Origin: Clavelina lepadiformis
Taxonomy: Eukaryota; Chordata; Ascidiacea; Aplousobranchia; Clavelinidae
Direction of reading: 5' to 3'
Length of the DNA: 64,000 nt
Assembly (NCBI RefSeq): GCF_947623445.1
Contig: NC_135247.1
Span: forward strand, 4,032,501 to 4,096,500
The position numbers and the translations under genes were made by a program. Within the stretch, counting starts at the first letter, position 1. Every line of letters begins with the position of its first letter. The notes under the pieces are model-generated. The model made no database searches. It was not told the origin of the DNA and was given only the letters and a program-made list of their open reading frames with translations. This document shows, piece after piece, positions 1-11,242 of the stretch.

Positions 1-1767
1 GATGAATGCGATCCGCAGTGTATACCACGTGCACAATACTGCAAACGTTTGTCAGAAAACGCAGTTAGTGTCCTTCCTTTAACGTGCAAGACAAGTTCTT
101 TGTCAGGAAATCTGACCCTTGTTGGAAAAGAGCTATGCAACGGATTGTGGAGTAACTGCACAACCCTTGTAACAGCTGAAGAAGAAGGTTGTCGTACAAA
201 TTTCTACTGCACAGCCGGAAAGGGAAGGTTTATCAGCATTGACATAGCAAAAGCAAGTTTGTGGATATGAACAATTCATAAACATCCGATATTTAAAATA
301 AATGTATTTTGTTACAAAACTACCAATCAAATTACTGCAACTTGCGTTGAATACTTTTGTGTAGTCAATCCGAGTTTTAAGTTATTGTTCAATTCAATGT
401 ATATTTAGGTTTGCGATGGTCTTGTGGATTGCGATGATGCTTCTGATGAGACAAATTGCTCGCACAGATTTTATTGCGAAACGAGTCAAGTTACAAATTT
501 TCCCAATTCATACTTGTTAGATGGCGTGAGCGACTGTGCCGATGGAAGCGACGAATGTCCACTTTTGCTTAACCAGAATATATTTTTTTCTCGCCATGAG
601 CTAAGCAGCAACGTCGCCATAAATATTTGGCTTTGGATTATGGTGGTCACTGGTATTATCGGCAACATCACTGTATTTCAACACACTCTACGCAGATTAT
701 TAAGTGGAAATCTCGACACTGGAGTGGCTCGCGGGAACCACTTTTTGATACTGAATTTGAACGTTGCGGACATTATGATGTCCGTCTATTTGCTTTTTAT
801 CGCCGCAAAAACAATATCTTATTCGGGTAGGTATTGCTACGTTGACTTGTGGTGGAGGACGTCATTCGCGTGCAATTTCATGGGATCATTTTCTATCGTT
901 GCGGCTGAGGCGTCGCTGTTTACCCTGGTAGTTATGGCTTCAAAAAGGCTGTATTCGATTATTAACCCAATAGAGGCAAGATCGATAAAGGTTAAGTGGA
1001 TTGCCTTGATTATGATATTCACCTGGACGTTTACCATTCTTCTTGCCGCGATACCATCCTTCTTGCCGTCGGTGTTTGTTGAGGGTTATTGGCTTCCTTC
1101 CAAATATTTTGATACGGCTGTTGTAATGCTGCCTACCTACGAGTCCTTCATGAAAAGTTTGATTTTTATTTCAGAATCGTCGAACTTCACGTTTTCACAC
1201 TCATCCTTTGATTTCAGGGACTATCTGCATACCAGGCATCCTCAGTTTCAAATTCTTGGAGATTTTGGCTATTACAGCGAAAACAGCTTCTGTGTTCCTC
1301 ATTTTTACGTGCCAGTCGGTGATAATGGCTGGGAATATCCGACGGTATTAGTCACAGTCAATTTGGTGGCATTTGTTTACGTAGCTGTGGCATATTATGT
1401 CATGTACAGGAAAAGCATAAAGAATTCTTTGGCAAGCACCGCGTCAAGAAATGCAACTCTCATGCAAAAACGTATACTAAAGCTAGTGTCTGTTAATTTT
1501 GCTCTGTGGTTGCCAATATGCATAGCATCTTATATTCAACTCGGTGTATCGTATGAGTTTTCGGATTTTTTGTACGTGATAACAGCGGTGTTTTTTTTCC
1601 CCATAAACAGCGTGGCCAATCCGCTGTTGTATTCCGATATTTTTGAGAATGTTGGCAAAAAACTCAAGTCACTCTTTTGTAAAATTCGTTGCCCATCAAA
1701 AACAACGGAAGCAAATGTAAATGTCATCGTGCCCGAACGTTATACAAAAACGACAACGCAGCTTTAA
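1..1767 (+). CDS. LDL-A-repeat rhodopsin-type GPCR, 3' part
   Basis: Two exons are visible, 1-252 and 409-1767; the 5' end lies outside the window. Exon 1 is open from base 1 and carries cysteine-rich LDL-receptor class A sequence. The intron (253-408) splits an LDL-A repeat between DIAK and VCDGLVDC, phase 0, with a GC donor (GCAAGT). A second repeat ends in CADGSDEC near nt 555. Seven hydrophobic segments follow. TM1 starts near nt 620. The end of TM3 reads KRLYSIINP where most class A receptors have DRY. TM7 ends in NPLLY near nt 1615-1640. The fold and ectodomain resemble relaxin/LGR-type or the LDL-A GPCRs reported from ascidians; no leucine-rich repeats are seen in this part. The ligand is unknown. 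The cytoplasmic tail is short (about 40 residues) and ends at TAA 1765-1767. An AATAAA lies at 1776-1781, very close to the stop. Confidence 0.85.
253..408 (+). other. GC-AG intron in the GPCR gene
   Basis: The intron begins GCAAGT and ends TATATTTAG. Joining 252 to 409 keeps the frame and completes a canonical LDL-A repeat (aspartates of DCDDASDE in place), which supports GC as the true donor. Confidence 0.75.
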
Positions 1768-3159
1768 ATCGCAAAAATAAAATAGCTTCCTGGTCGTGTT
1801 AAGGACACTATAGCCTATATACACCATTGTATTTTTTTGTTTTTGTACTCCGTATAAGCTACCTAGTATAGCTGTAGCCTACCTATGCACTGCTAAGCTA
1901 CTTATGTTCGGTGACTTCGTTGTAGTTTTGTTTAGTAAAACTAAGGTAGGCTTATTGGCCTATCTTTACACCATTTCATTTTATGCTCTCATACAAAATG
2001 ACAGCAACCAGAACCGCCCTCATTTTCAAAACAAATATAAAATGCGGCGCGTACGACACTAGGCATGCATAACGCAGGCGAAAAATATAGAATGCATATC
2101 GCGTAGCCTATAAAGTGCAACAACGTGCACCGGAATAAGCACAAAATGCTGGTGCACAAGTTAGAGGCAACTGGTTTAATGTAAGGTCTTGTAAGCCGAC
2201 GTCCACAATAGAAAAACTAATGAAGTTATAATGCCGTGTCGGTGTTTCGTCATTATGCTTTTACGAGAGTGGTAAATAAAATAAAAATTGCGATTGTAAC
2301 GCGTATTTACCACCAGTAATTACGTCGCAAGACTAATCAAAATGAGCTCATATTGTCATTGCTGCGAAAACTGTTTATAGCCTAGTTCTTTTAAACAGAA
2401 AACAGTGTCTCAGGGTTTTTTAGTCCTAGCATAGAATAGCAATAGCTGTTATGTATTATCTATGGGTTAACGAAGATTTAAAAAATAATGTTGGACGTCA
2501 AAATTTCGCTAGTGTCGCTATTGAAACCATTATGATTATATCAGCTTAAAATCTTAAATACAGAATTTGAAGGCTTTGGGATCGGCCTTATAGAACTGGT
2601 GAGGATTAGGCAATTTGTTGCAAAATATTACAAAATATGATATTACACGCATTGTTATTACTTTAACTTTGTTTTCTTTTCTTTAAACTAGTTTACTGAC
2701 TATTTCATAATACTGTACCGTTTCGAAGTAGCAGCAAGAAACGAAGAATTGGGAAAAGCAACTTTTTTCAAAGCAAGATAGGCTTAGCGACAAGAAGGCA
2801 TTATCAAATAGGCTCTGTTTTTTACATATTTATTAGAAGGCATAAGGCTATAGAATTGTATATAATGATTTAAAGTTTAATTAAGTCCATATATCAGGTA
2901 ACCCAAGAAAAATTCACTCAAAGTCAGAATCTCCGCAAAAATGGTCCATTTTGTCTTTCTCTGGCATGTTTGAGCACCACTTGATGAAACGCTGAAAAGT
3001 CTGCTTATAGGCCCAAGTCTAACTCTTACTAAACAGCACAATTTCCCATTGTAGAAATGCTGACGACAGAGATTGCCAAGTGCGATTGACAAAAATGCCA
3101 AGTGCGGATGCGTGAAAATGTCTTTGGTGTGCAGTTACATAGCAATACAACCTACACAG

Positions 3160-3790
3160 TTTTATTATATGATTCAATTTCTAAGCTAAATAAATTAAAA
3201 ATTGTGCGTGCTGAAGTTTTGTCCAATCCATGAAGTGCAAAATTACTCACCTAAAGTTTGAAAGTGTGCCACGCTAGTTCTTGGAAAACAGTATTGAGTG
3301 TGCCAAGGCTATGCCAAACACGGCAATCTGGATGAAAGTGTGGTACATGAACGCATGAGATTCACTGATTCATCAGCTTGTCAATGTGCACATTGAACTT
3401 TTTTATCTTCACACTGATTTATAATAATCTAAACAAGGAATAGCTTTTCAACTGTTTAAACCCCAATTTATAATAAATTGTATCGTATTGTTTATTTTTT
3501 TAAATTAACAAAGAATTGAGGGTTCTGTGCATGCCGTTACACCAAAGCTTGCTTGTTTTCACACATAATTTCTCATTAAAAAACTGCCATACTTGCATCA
3601 CCCCAACCAACTCCACCAACTGCATCAATTCTTTGTTTATTTCTTATAAATTGGCTTTCAAACAAACAGTTTTTCTTTGTTTATTTGTAATAAATTGGCA
3701 TGATGAGGAATATATTCGGTGTGCATGTTGATGAATCTTGTGTGCAGGTGGCAAACTTCCCACTATGGATTATAAATGTCTTGTCTTACT
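3160..3790. repeat. Dispersed repeat, copy 1
   Basis: Segments around 3208-3320 (GAAGTTTTGTCCAATCCATG, then AGTGCAAAATTACTCACC) and 3648-3770 (ATAAATTGGC then TTCAAACAAACAGTTTTTC, later TGTGCAGGTGGCAAACTTCC) recur in the same order and orientation at about 29065-29180 and 29349-29470. A third partial copy of the first segment is at 29594-29690. No protein or terminal repeats were recognised, so its class is unknown. Confidence 0.6.
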
Positions 3791-4493
3791 CTTGGCCTTT
3801 ATGCCACTCTCTAAAGTTTTGGGTATTAACCTGGATTACCACCAGCCTCCAACCTTGCCTACAATTGGCACAATGGCACTAGGTCTATATTGTACATGTT
3901 ACATGTAGCCCATATATGAAAGTATAGTAGTTCGTTCTATAGCCTATGCCGTAGACTCCACATAATGTACACATAAAGACTTAGCTAGGCTATAAGTGGG
4001 ATAGTTTTTGTACTAAATTTTGTTGAAATGAATATTATTATATGATACATTTTGTTCAAAAATAAAAATCTTCTATATAGGCATATATTTCTTAGTTGTT
4101 TTCAAAACACTATTCATGGTTTTTAACTTTTTTCTGCAAATTGACATTTACGAATATAAGGACTGATTGTGCCTTATGTTATATATGTTGCAAAATTGTT
4201 CATTTATATGTTTATTTATGACCAGACCGCTAACTTATAATAACAAATTGAAAATGGAATTAAAGTTATGGAAACTTGAGCGCTTAATAGTAATAATCAT
4301 AATCAATTGCTTGCCTGAGATTTTGTGACTAAAAAACCATGCTGTTTTCGCTGCAATGTAACACTAGGCCTAGCCCATTTTTGAAAGACTTCTACAGCAA
4401 ATTGTACTGAAGTGTTGAGTTGCAACATAGAATCTGGGGCTGCAAATAATAATCATCACTGAGCCTTTCACTGTCGCTGGATGATTTTAAAAT

Positions 4494-4515
4494 TATATAT
4501 ATATATATATATATA
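4494..4515. repeat. (TA)n microsatellite
   Basis: An uninterrupted TA run of about 11 units. Confidence 0.95.
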
Positions 4516-5877
4516 CAAGATGAAAATTTTATGGTGATGGTGAAATAAATCTTCCCTCTATCATACATTTTTGAGATATTACTTATTGTGTCTTTTAAAA
4601 TCTTAATAAAGCAACAGGAAAACTACCGTACGTAGTACCTTGTTACTATAAGCTTGAAAAATATTTTCTAAACCTAATTTTATTTTGCAATTGATTTCGG
4701 CCTATTCTCTTTGCATTTTGTCATTCGTCGGTGACTTTTGCATCACGTCAACTAACAAGAGTTTGATGTAACATTAACACACAACATGGATGGTTGTGAG
4801 AGAAAGAGGTATATATCACATTACCAACTGGTCGCCTCTTATTGGCAGGCTTACAGTTGCGCATGAACGTTGGTGTAGCGCCTAACTAAATGTTTGCATG
4901 GTAATGAGATAATTATTAGTCTGTAAGACTGATCTTGTATTAGACTGTCCTTGCATATATACGTATTCCCAAATACGAATCGCGTTATTAATAACGAGCA
5001 ATAGAGAAGCTATTAAGCTATGGCTCTAATTGGAAAATGATTACCACAGCAGGAAATGTTTATCACAGCTACTGTTGCTTTGTTTGCACTAGAGATACTG
5101 CATTTCTTTTCAATGACACTTGTAAATAGCATATACAACACAACAACAGGATGCGAGAGGCATTAATGGCGGGTCTTGTGCCAAAAGAAAAAAAGTTGTC
5201 TGGTTAGTTTCATTTTATAACCTGATCCTGACTTTTTGTGGATAGATTTTTTGGAAAAAAGTGCAAAAAATCGGGTAATTACAGCAAGTACCTCTACTTT
5301 GAAAGACATAACGCGGAGAGTAGTGATGAGACAGTTTTGAAATTTCTACCAGTTCTAAATTATAATGCCAGTACCACCGTAATAAAAAAAATTTGATTCT
5401 AATATGATTCCAGTGCCAATTTCAATCCTTGACATTTAAAAATGATCTGTTCACAAGAAAGGTGGGTGCCTTCATTTTGTATTTTCTTGCATTACAAACA
5501 TTTTACCAAAATTTTTGGCCCAAATACTTTCTACTTAGTATCGTTTTCGTCTGTTTTCGAACATTTTTTAGTCGCTTAGAGTTTTAACTGCTGTTAATAT
5601 TCGGTAAAGTTTTCCAGATTATCAGCACTAGTTGTTTTATGGAGTAACCATAGTGCCACTACTTTCTTAGTCACAGCTGCCCACTTTTGGTTTTATGTGT
5701 ACTTGTAACCTTCTTATGCTCGATACAACTCTTACTTTTGTTGTCAGCTTGTGTATGAGTTTAATTTATTTTGGCATAGTGTTCTTCTTTGTCCCCTTTT
5801 TTTCTGGAATTGTTTTTTTGTTCAATTTTTGGTCAGTTCCTTTTTTTACCCCCAAGAGTTGATGATGAAATATAAAT

Positions 5878-5903
5878 GAATATATATATATATATCTATA
5901 TAT
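5878..5903. repeat. (TA)n microsatellite
   Basis: A TA run interrupted by one TC step. Confidence 0.9.
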
Positions 5904-6160
5904 GTGAATGTTTAAATTAATTATGTGTTTTCAAAAAATGCCTGATTTTTCAAATTTTCGTTATAATTTTGCACAAACTTTGTATCACTAGTTGAGAAGC
6001 TTTCTATGGGAATTCCAAAAGAATATAATATATGCAATGCATATTTTGCATGTGTTTTAAGTGCTTGACTCGGTTTGATGTTGACTTAGATATCAAACTG
6101 TAATCTGATATTTTTCTCTTCAAACGACTTAGAACTTATGCTTCTATATGCATTACATCT

Positions 6161-6167
6161 TTTTCAG
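6161..6167 (+). promoter_or_regulatory. 3' splice site without a visible partner, upstream of PRPF38B
   Basis: TTTTCAG ends at 6167, 47 bases before the ATG at 6215, after a pyrimidine-rich stretch. It is either the acceptor of a 5'-UTR intron or a spliced-leader trans-splice acceptor. Tunicates trans-splice many mRNAs, so both are possible. The sequence cannot tell them apart. Confidence 0.4.
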
Positions 6168-6214
6168 AACTTACAATAGTTCAACATTTGACAATAATAA
6201 CTGAATACTCAGCT

Positions 6215-9159
6215 ATGGCTGATCAATATGACGAAGGACAGCAAGAAGAATATGAAGACCAGGGTGCATATTCAAAGCCCAAGCTTGGAAATACATTATC
6301 TGTTTGGGGTAATCCACGCACAATGAATTTGAATCATCTTGTGCTTACCAATATACAGAACTCGTCTTATTTTAAAGTTCGCCTGTTTGAACTGAAAACA
6401 TACCATGAGGTTGTTGATGAAATTTATTATAAGGTGCGTTGTTTACACAATGGTTAAGTGCAACGATGTGGGTTTCTATCTTTCGGTATTTTTTAAAAAT
6501 GCCTGAACGTTGCTCAGTTCAGCGACCATCGATTTTGATTTAGACCTATTATGATATTACTGTATATTTTGTGTTGGTTTGGCTCAAAATCTTTATCACT
6601 TCTTACCATGTTCATGCATAGGTTGAACATCTTGAACCATGGGAAAGAGGCACAAGAAAGACTGCAGGACAAACTGGGATGTGTGGTGGTGTAAGAAGAT
6701 ATTACATTAACCCAGTGGTTCCCAAACTTTGTCAGCTTTTGGCACACTAGAAAAATTATAAAATGCTCGCGGCACACTTACAAGAGAAGAAAAGTTGCTT
6801 TAAAAAACTTTATTTTCACGTGTTAATGCGATGGATGTACTTATTGGATGGACATGTGCTTATTTATCAGCTATTGAAGCAGTTAGAGCGCTTTTAAGTC
6901 ACACATGCTTGTCTGCATGCCTTATTTTAAATATTTATACTGTTCTTTTCCAAAATTCCAAAAAGATTCGCGGCACACCTGAGAATCTGTGGCACACACA
7001 TTGGGAATCACTGCATTAACCTCTTCTTCGACTTTTTTTCAGCTATTTATGTGACTATAATAACACATTATTTTTATATCAGGTGAGAGGTGTTGGCGCT
7101 GGAGGTGTTGTTTCCACTGCTTTTTGCTGCCTTTTCAAGCTATTTACCTTGAAGCTAACAAGAAAACAAGCAAATGGACTTCTAAACCACACAGACTCTC
7201 CTTATATAAGAGGGCTGGGCGTTATGTATGTCAGGTGAGTGGCTTAATGACAGTCTAAAGTTATGTGAGCCACAGTTTCTTTCACTCAGCTTTTACAGGT
7301 CTAACTTGTAAATGATACATTGTTGCATTGTGTTTAATAACAAAAACATTTATCTAGGTATACACAACCCCCTAAAGACCTTTGGGACTGGTTTGAATAT
7401 TTAATGGACGATGAAGAAGTAATTATTGACAGCTTTCTAATCTATTTAGCATGAATCAGTTAGTTTGTAATCCTGTTTTAAGACTCATGTAGTAGTGCTA
7501 TGATCCACTATATGCAATAACCTACAATAATCTTCTCAGGAAATAGATGTGAAATCTGGTGGTGGATGTGTGATGACTATAGGAAGCATGGTGAAGACAG
7601 TTCTTACAAAGCTTGACTGGTTTTCAACACTTTTTCCTCGAATTCCAGTGCCTATTGAAAAACAGATCCATGAAAATCTTAAGGTGCTATGTCCTGCTAC
7701 TTTTTACAGTGTAGGTCTGTTGCTGATTAAATAGAACATTCATTTTTAAACTAAACCTTTCACAATACAAAACAGGCAAGGGAAGGTGAAAAATTGTCTG
7801 AAGCGCAACAAAATCTTGCAGATAAGCGGAGGTATGTGGAGCAGGTGATGTATACTGAGAATTATTTCTGTTTTCTTAATGTACTCTTGTTCCTTGTCGA
7901 GCTAATTAGCAGTTGTAATGACCTAACTTCCGTTGAAATCAAATGCTGTCACAATGCGTTGATCTCGTAGTCAACCAAAGTGTTTTTGTTTAGCATGGAA
8001 AGGGAACAACAACAACAATCATCTGCTGATCGCCATCGAAGTCGAGAAAGAAGCAGGTATCACTTGCAAATACAGGAAATTTATGCAAATGCTTAGTGTA
8101 CAACAGCATGAGTTAAATTTTGGTCCAAAAGGACCAAAATCACAATTAAGAATGTTTCAATGACAGTTCAATTACACCTTTCACCCATTATGGGTTTCAG
8201 TCTTGCAAATAATTCTGCCACTGATTCCAGTCTGCTGCCAGCCTAATCATTAATCAAATAGTCTATCCCACGGGTCCAGCAACCTTAAGCATTAAAAGGG
8301 CCATTTGGTCTCGTTTCCGCCAAACTAAAACTTACTCTTAGCCATAACACCTAATTGACTACTCAAAACAAAAAACCTAACGCTACATATATAATTCGGG
8401 CTAGTACTTTACAGTCACACATAAAAACTTCAGTTTCTGACATCATCATTCATGACATTCATGATATCGTGACATCATTAGTTGCTGTAGGTACCTGTAT
8501 CAGGTACATGGTGGTCGGTAGGTTGCCTCTTCATTGCTTATTCACTGTATTTCTTCACTTACAGAAACTGATGATGCCAGTTTTAGAAAATCTATTTTTC
8601 TGTTAAGTATAAACTGACTGATCCAACAACATTTATTTCGCTGTAAGACGATCAATCCAAAATTGTTAATCTTATACTTGCTGCTGATGTCCCGAGGTAT
8701 CTGAAACTCAGTCAAATATGTTCCACTTCCAGATCTCATCGCAAAGAGAGTAAACAGCGATCTCCTGAACACAGAAGGCGTAGAAGCAGATCTCCAGATG
8801 ATCAAAGGAAATCAAAGAGGAGTAGATCGCGTGATAGGAGGCGAGATTCAAGAGAACGGAAGAGCAGCAGATCTCGTGATCGACCAAGAAGAAGTCGATC
8901 ACGTGAAAAACGGCGAAGAAGCAGGTATACTTGTTGTTTCGTTAAAACTGAGTTGAATTTTTAAACAAGTTATAATTTTAGTGCATAAAATATCTTGTGA
9001 ATAAAATATCTGTGAGATATCATCGAAAATGCAGTGAGATTAGACCATTGTTAGTATAAGACGTGAACTGATTTACTTGTAAATTGTTTTGCTGATTTCT
9101 ATTTATCTCTGTGCAGGTCAAAAAGCAGAGATCGTCACCGTTCCTATCGATCTCGCTGA
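6215..9159 (+). CDS. PRPF38B: Pre-mRNA-splicing factor 38B
   Basis: Nine coding exons: 6215-6433, 6622-6690, 7083-7234, 7358-7418, 7540-7683, 7776-7831, 7994-8056, 8733-8924 and 9117-9159. They total 999 nt, 332 residues, and every junction keeps phase. The start is the ATG of MADQYDEG. Exons 1-5 encode the conserved PRP38 domain (MNLNHLVLTNI, ELKTYHEVVDEIYYK, EPWERGTRKTAGQTGMCGG, HTDSPYIRGLG, YTQPPKDLWDWFEY, GGGCVMTIG, FSTLFPRIPVP). The last three exons encode a linker with QQQQ and then an arginine/serine-rich tail ending RSYRSR, typical of spliceosome-associated RS proteins. The protein is expected in the nucleus, acting in spliceosome activation. Human PRPF38B is longer, mostly in the RS tail. 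Intron 2 carries a hAT-type MITE. Confidence 0.95.
6713..7013. mobile_element. hAT-type MITE with intact target duplication
   Basis: The ends are CAGTGGTTCCCAAA and, inverted, CAGTGATTCCCAAT. Perfect 8-bp direct repeats CATTAACC flank it at 6705-6712 and 7014-7021. It is 301 bp long with no coding capacity. GGCACAC motifs are repeated inside both arms. It sits in intron 2 of PRPF38B. An 8-bp duplication and CAG-starting ends are the hAT signature. Confidence 0.9.
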
Positions 9160-9732
9160 GCTTACCACTAAAAAGGAAATCTTGCATTCTGTGCGTGTGA
9201 ATTTATTTAGGCAATCGGCACTGCCACTGCTTTTTATTACTGACGTGCCCCAGTCGTTCTTGATTGTTTGACATATACGTCGATGCCTTGTTTCAAGCTT
9301 TGCAAAATGTGGTCACATGCAGAAATGGTTTATTTTTGTGTTGCTTGTTTTTAAACATTTTATCCTTGAAGCAATGTCCTAATCTTTTGACCCCGACATT
9401 GATGACGAGTGGACACCAGCGTATCCATTGTGTATGTATATACCAATTGTGCCACGTGGTGTACGTTCATCGCGGTTACACTGAAAATACATTGTAAATT
9501 CTGCTCTGAAGAACGTTTTGCTTAATTGCATGTAGGCTAATATCCGAAGCCTGCACTAGGGTAACAGCAAGGTCTGAATGCAAAGGGCCCGTTGCTAGAA
9601 GCATCAATTGAACGAAGGTGTTTGCTGTTTTCGTTGACAATAATTGTGCTACAAAGAACTGCAAAAGGAAAACCCGAAACAGTCAAAAAGAACAGAATTT
9701 GAAGTTGCGGTCTGGCTTAACTGGCTATGAGC

Positions 9733-10165
9733 AGAGGTGGGCAGTCGGTACTTCGAAAGTACCGGTACGTGGCAAAAAATGTACCCACGGTTCCGGTATT
9801 CGGTACTATTTTAGAGAAGTAGTTCGGTACCAGTACTTTTTCTACAGCGGATCCTGTTGCAAGTGCAACTTTTGCTAATATTATGGCCCGCTAAAGGTTT
9901 TTTCGGGTCAAAAATATGTGAACTCACTCTATTCGACTTTATTAGACATTTGTAGATTAAAAAAGAACAAAAAGTTCTAAAATTGAAATTAAGTTTTAAT
10001 TAAAATGAAGTTTTAAAAACGTACTTCTGAAAACCTTGAAGTAATCATTTTGAAAGTAATGCGGCCGACTTTTATTTCTTGAAAACAGTAATTTGGTACC
10101 TTTTTCTAAATGTATCGACGGTATCGGTACTGAAAAAGTAGCCCGGTATAGTAATTCGGTACTAT
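9733..10165. mobile_element. Degenerate non-autonomous DNA element (hAT-like left end)
   Basis: The left end reads CAGAGGTGGGCAGTCGGTAC, a common hAT-type terminus. Both ends are rich in GGTAC/GTACC, and a GTAC-TTTTTC block occurs in inverted orientation near 9835 and 10130. I found no clean right terminus or target duplication, so the boundaries are approximate. Confidence 0.4.
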
Positions 10166-10319
10166 AGTATCGCGATAACAGTGTAAACCAGCGAAACACT
10201 TTCCTACTATCGCGTTAATCATTCAACCATTAAAAGCGTTATTATGACGTCATTAAGGCAAGAGTCGCTATTCGTTCGGCGCCTTTTTTCTAATTTGGCT
10301 GAATAATACGGCGGAGAAA

Positions 10320-10412
10320 ACAGTTTTTCAAAGCCGGTTTCGCTGTCTCGTGCACTTGAAAATTGCTTCTTGAGCAACAAGTGGCGGGTTCGAATCCCGT
10401 CTAGGGCTTGTC
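10320..10412 (+). pseudogene. tRNA-like fragment or tRNA-derived repeat
   Basis: GGCGGGTTCGAATCCCGTC (10382-10400) is a canonical T-arm/B box with the stem CGGG/CCCG. Upstream, TTGC and GCAA can form a short anticodon-like stem, and AAGCC/GGCTT could pair as a partial acceptor stem. The D-arm/A box is poor, so this is not a convincing functional tRNA. Confidence 0.35.
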
Positions 10413-11242
10413 AAATGATGATACAAAAGTCAATTAATTTCATGAGCAAGTGTGCTTCGAGGTTTTCTCGAGCACGTAATTGCTAACGTGATTACATACG
10501 AATATGCGCTCACTAATCTGAATGACAAGCTGCCTTTTAAACACCTACGCACATCCACCGTGGCAAGTATTTACAAAATTATATAAAGCACTTCCTAGTT
10601 TGATGACGACAGCTGTGTGTGGTTGCCGTCAATTGGCTAAAACTGTGCTGTAATTTTTTTACTAAAAAGATCACACATGTACTGCACCTTATGTATACGC
10701 ACAATGTATGTATTACAATATATAATTAACGCTAGTGCTCCAAGGAACACTAGAAACATGCGTTAAAATAATAATTATCACAGCTTCAGTTAGACATTTG
10801 CTTCAACAAAGACAAGATACGATCTTGGCGGGGAATGCAAAACAAAAAGATTTAAAAAAACTAATCGGAAGATGGCAAACCAAAATCTGGGTACGATTGA
10901 GTGTTAAGTTAAGCATTAAGTTCGATATTATAGAAAGTGAAAGACAAAAAGGGTAAGTGAAGCAGCAAATGGCGACAACTTGCTAAAAATATTATAGTAA
11001 GCACTTGGCATTGCAAATTTGCAGTCTTCTGGTGTTGACAAAATTGGTAACGACGAAGACAGATGTATTGTGATCGCAACAACAAAAAATCAGTAAGTCA
11101 TTTTATATAAATAACGTAGACAATATTTATTTGAAATGAATGTTAAACACCGCCTTCTCATGGAAATACAAGCAACATGACAATGGACAGCAGAACGACC
11201 AAGCAGTGACGAAAATCAAATTCAAAGGTGACGACTCCAAGG

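Larger units (their letters stand above)
1782..6167. other. Intergenic stretch without a recognisable gene
   Basis: It holds a TA dinucleotide run at about 4494-4515, another at about 5879-5903, and a dispersed repeat at about 3160-3790. I see no exon-like coding segment with homology. Short open frames here lack codon structure or family motifs. Confidence 0.6.
9160..11242. other. Intergenic stretch between PRPF38B and the GAPVD1 3' end
   Basis: It holds the GGTAC-rich inverted-end element (about 9733-10165) and a tRNA-like T-arm segment (about 10320-10412). A 73-residue open frame at 10735-10956 has no recognisable motif. The two genes flanking it lie tail to tail. Confidence 0.5.

Noticed and set aside
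10382..10400. Functional tRNA gene
   Set aside because: Only the T arm is convincing; the A box and acceptor stem are poor, so I list it only as a tRNA-like fragment.
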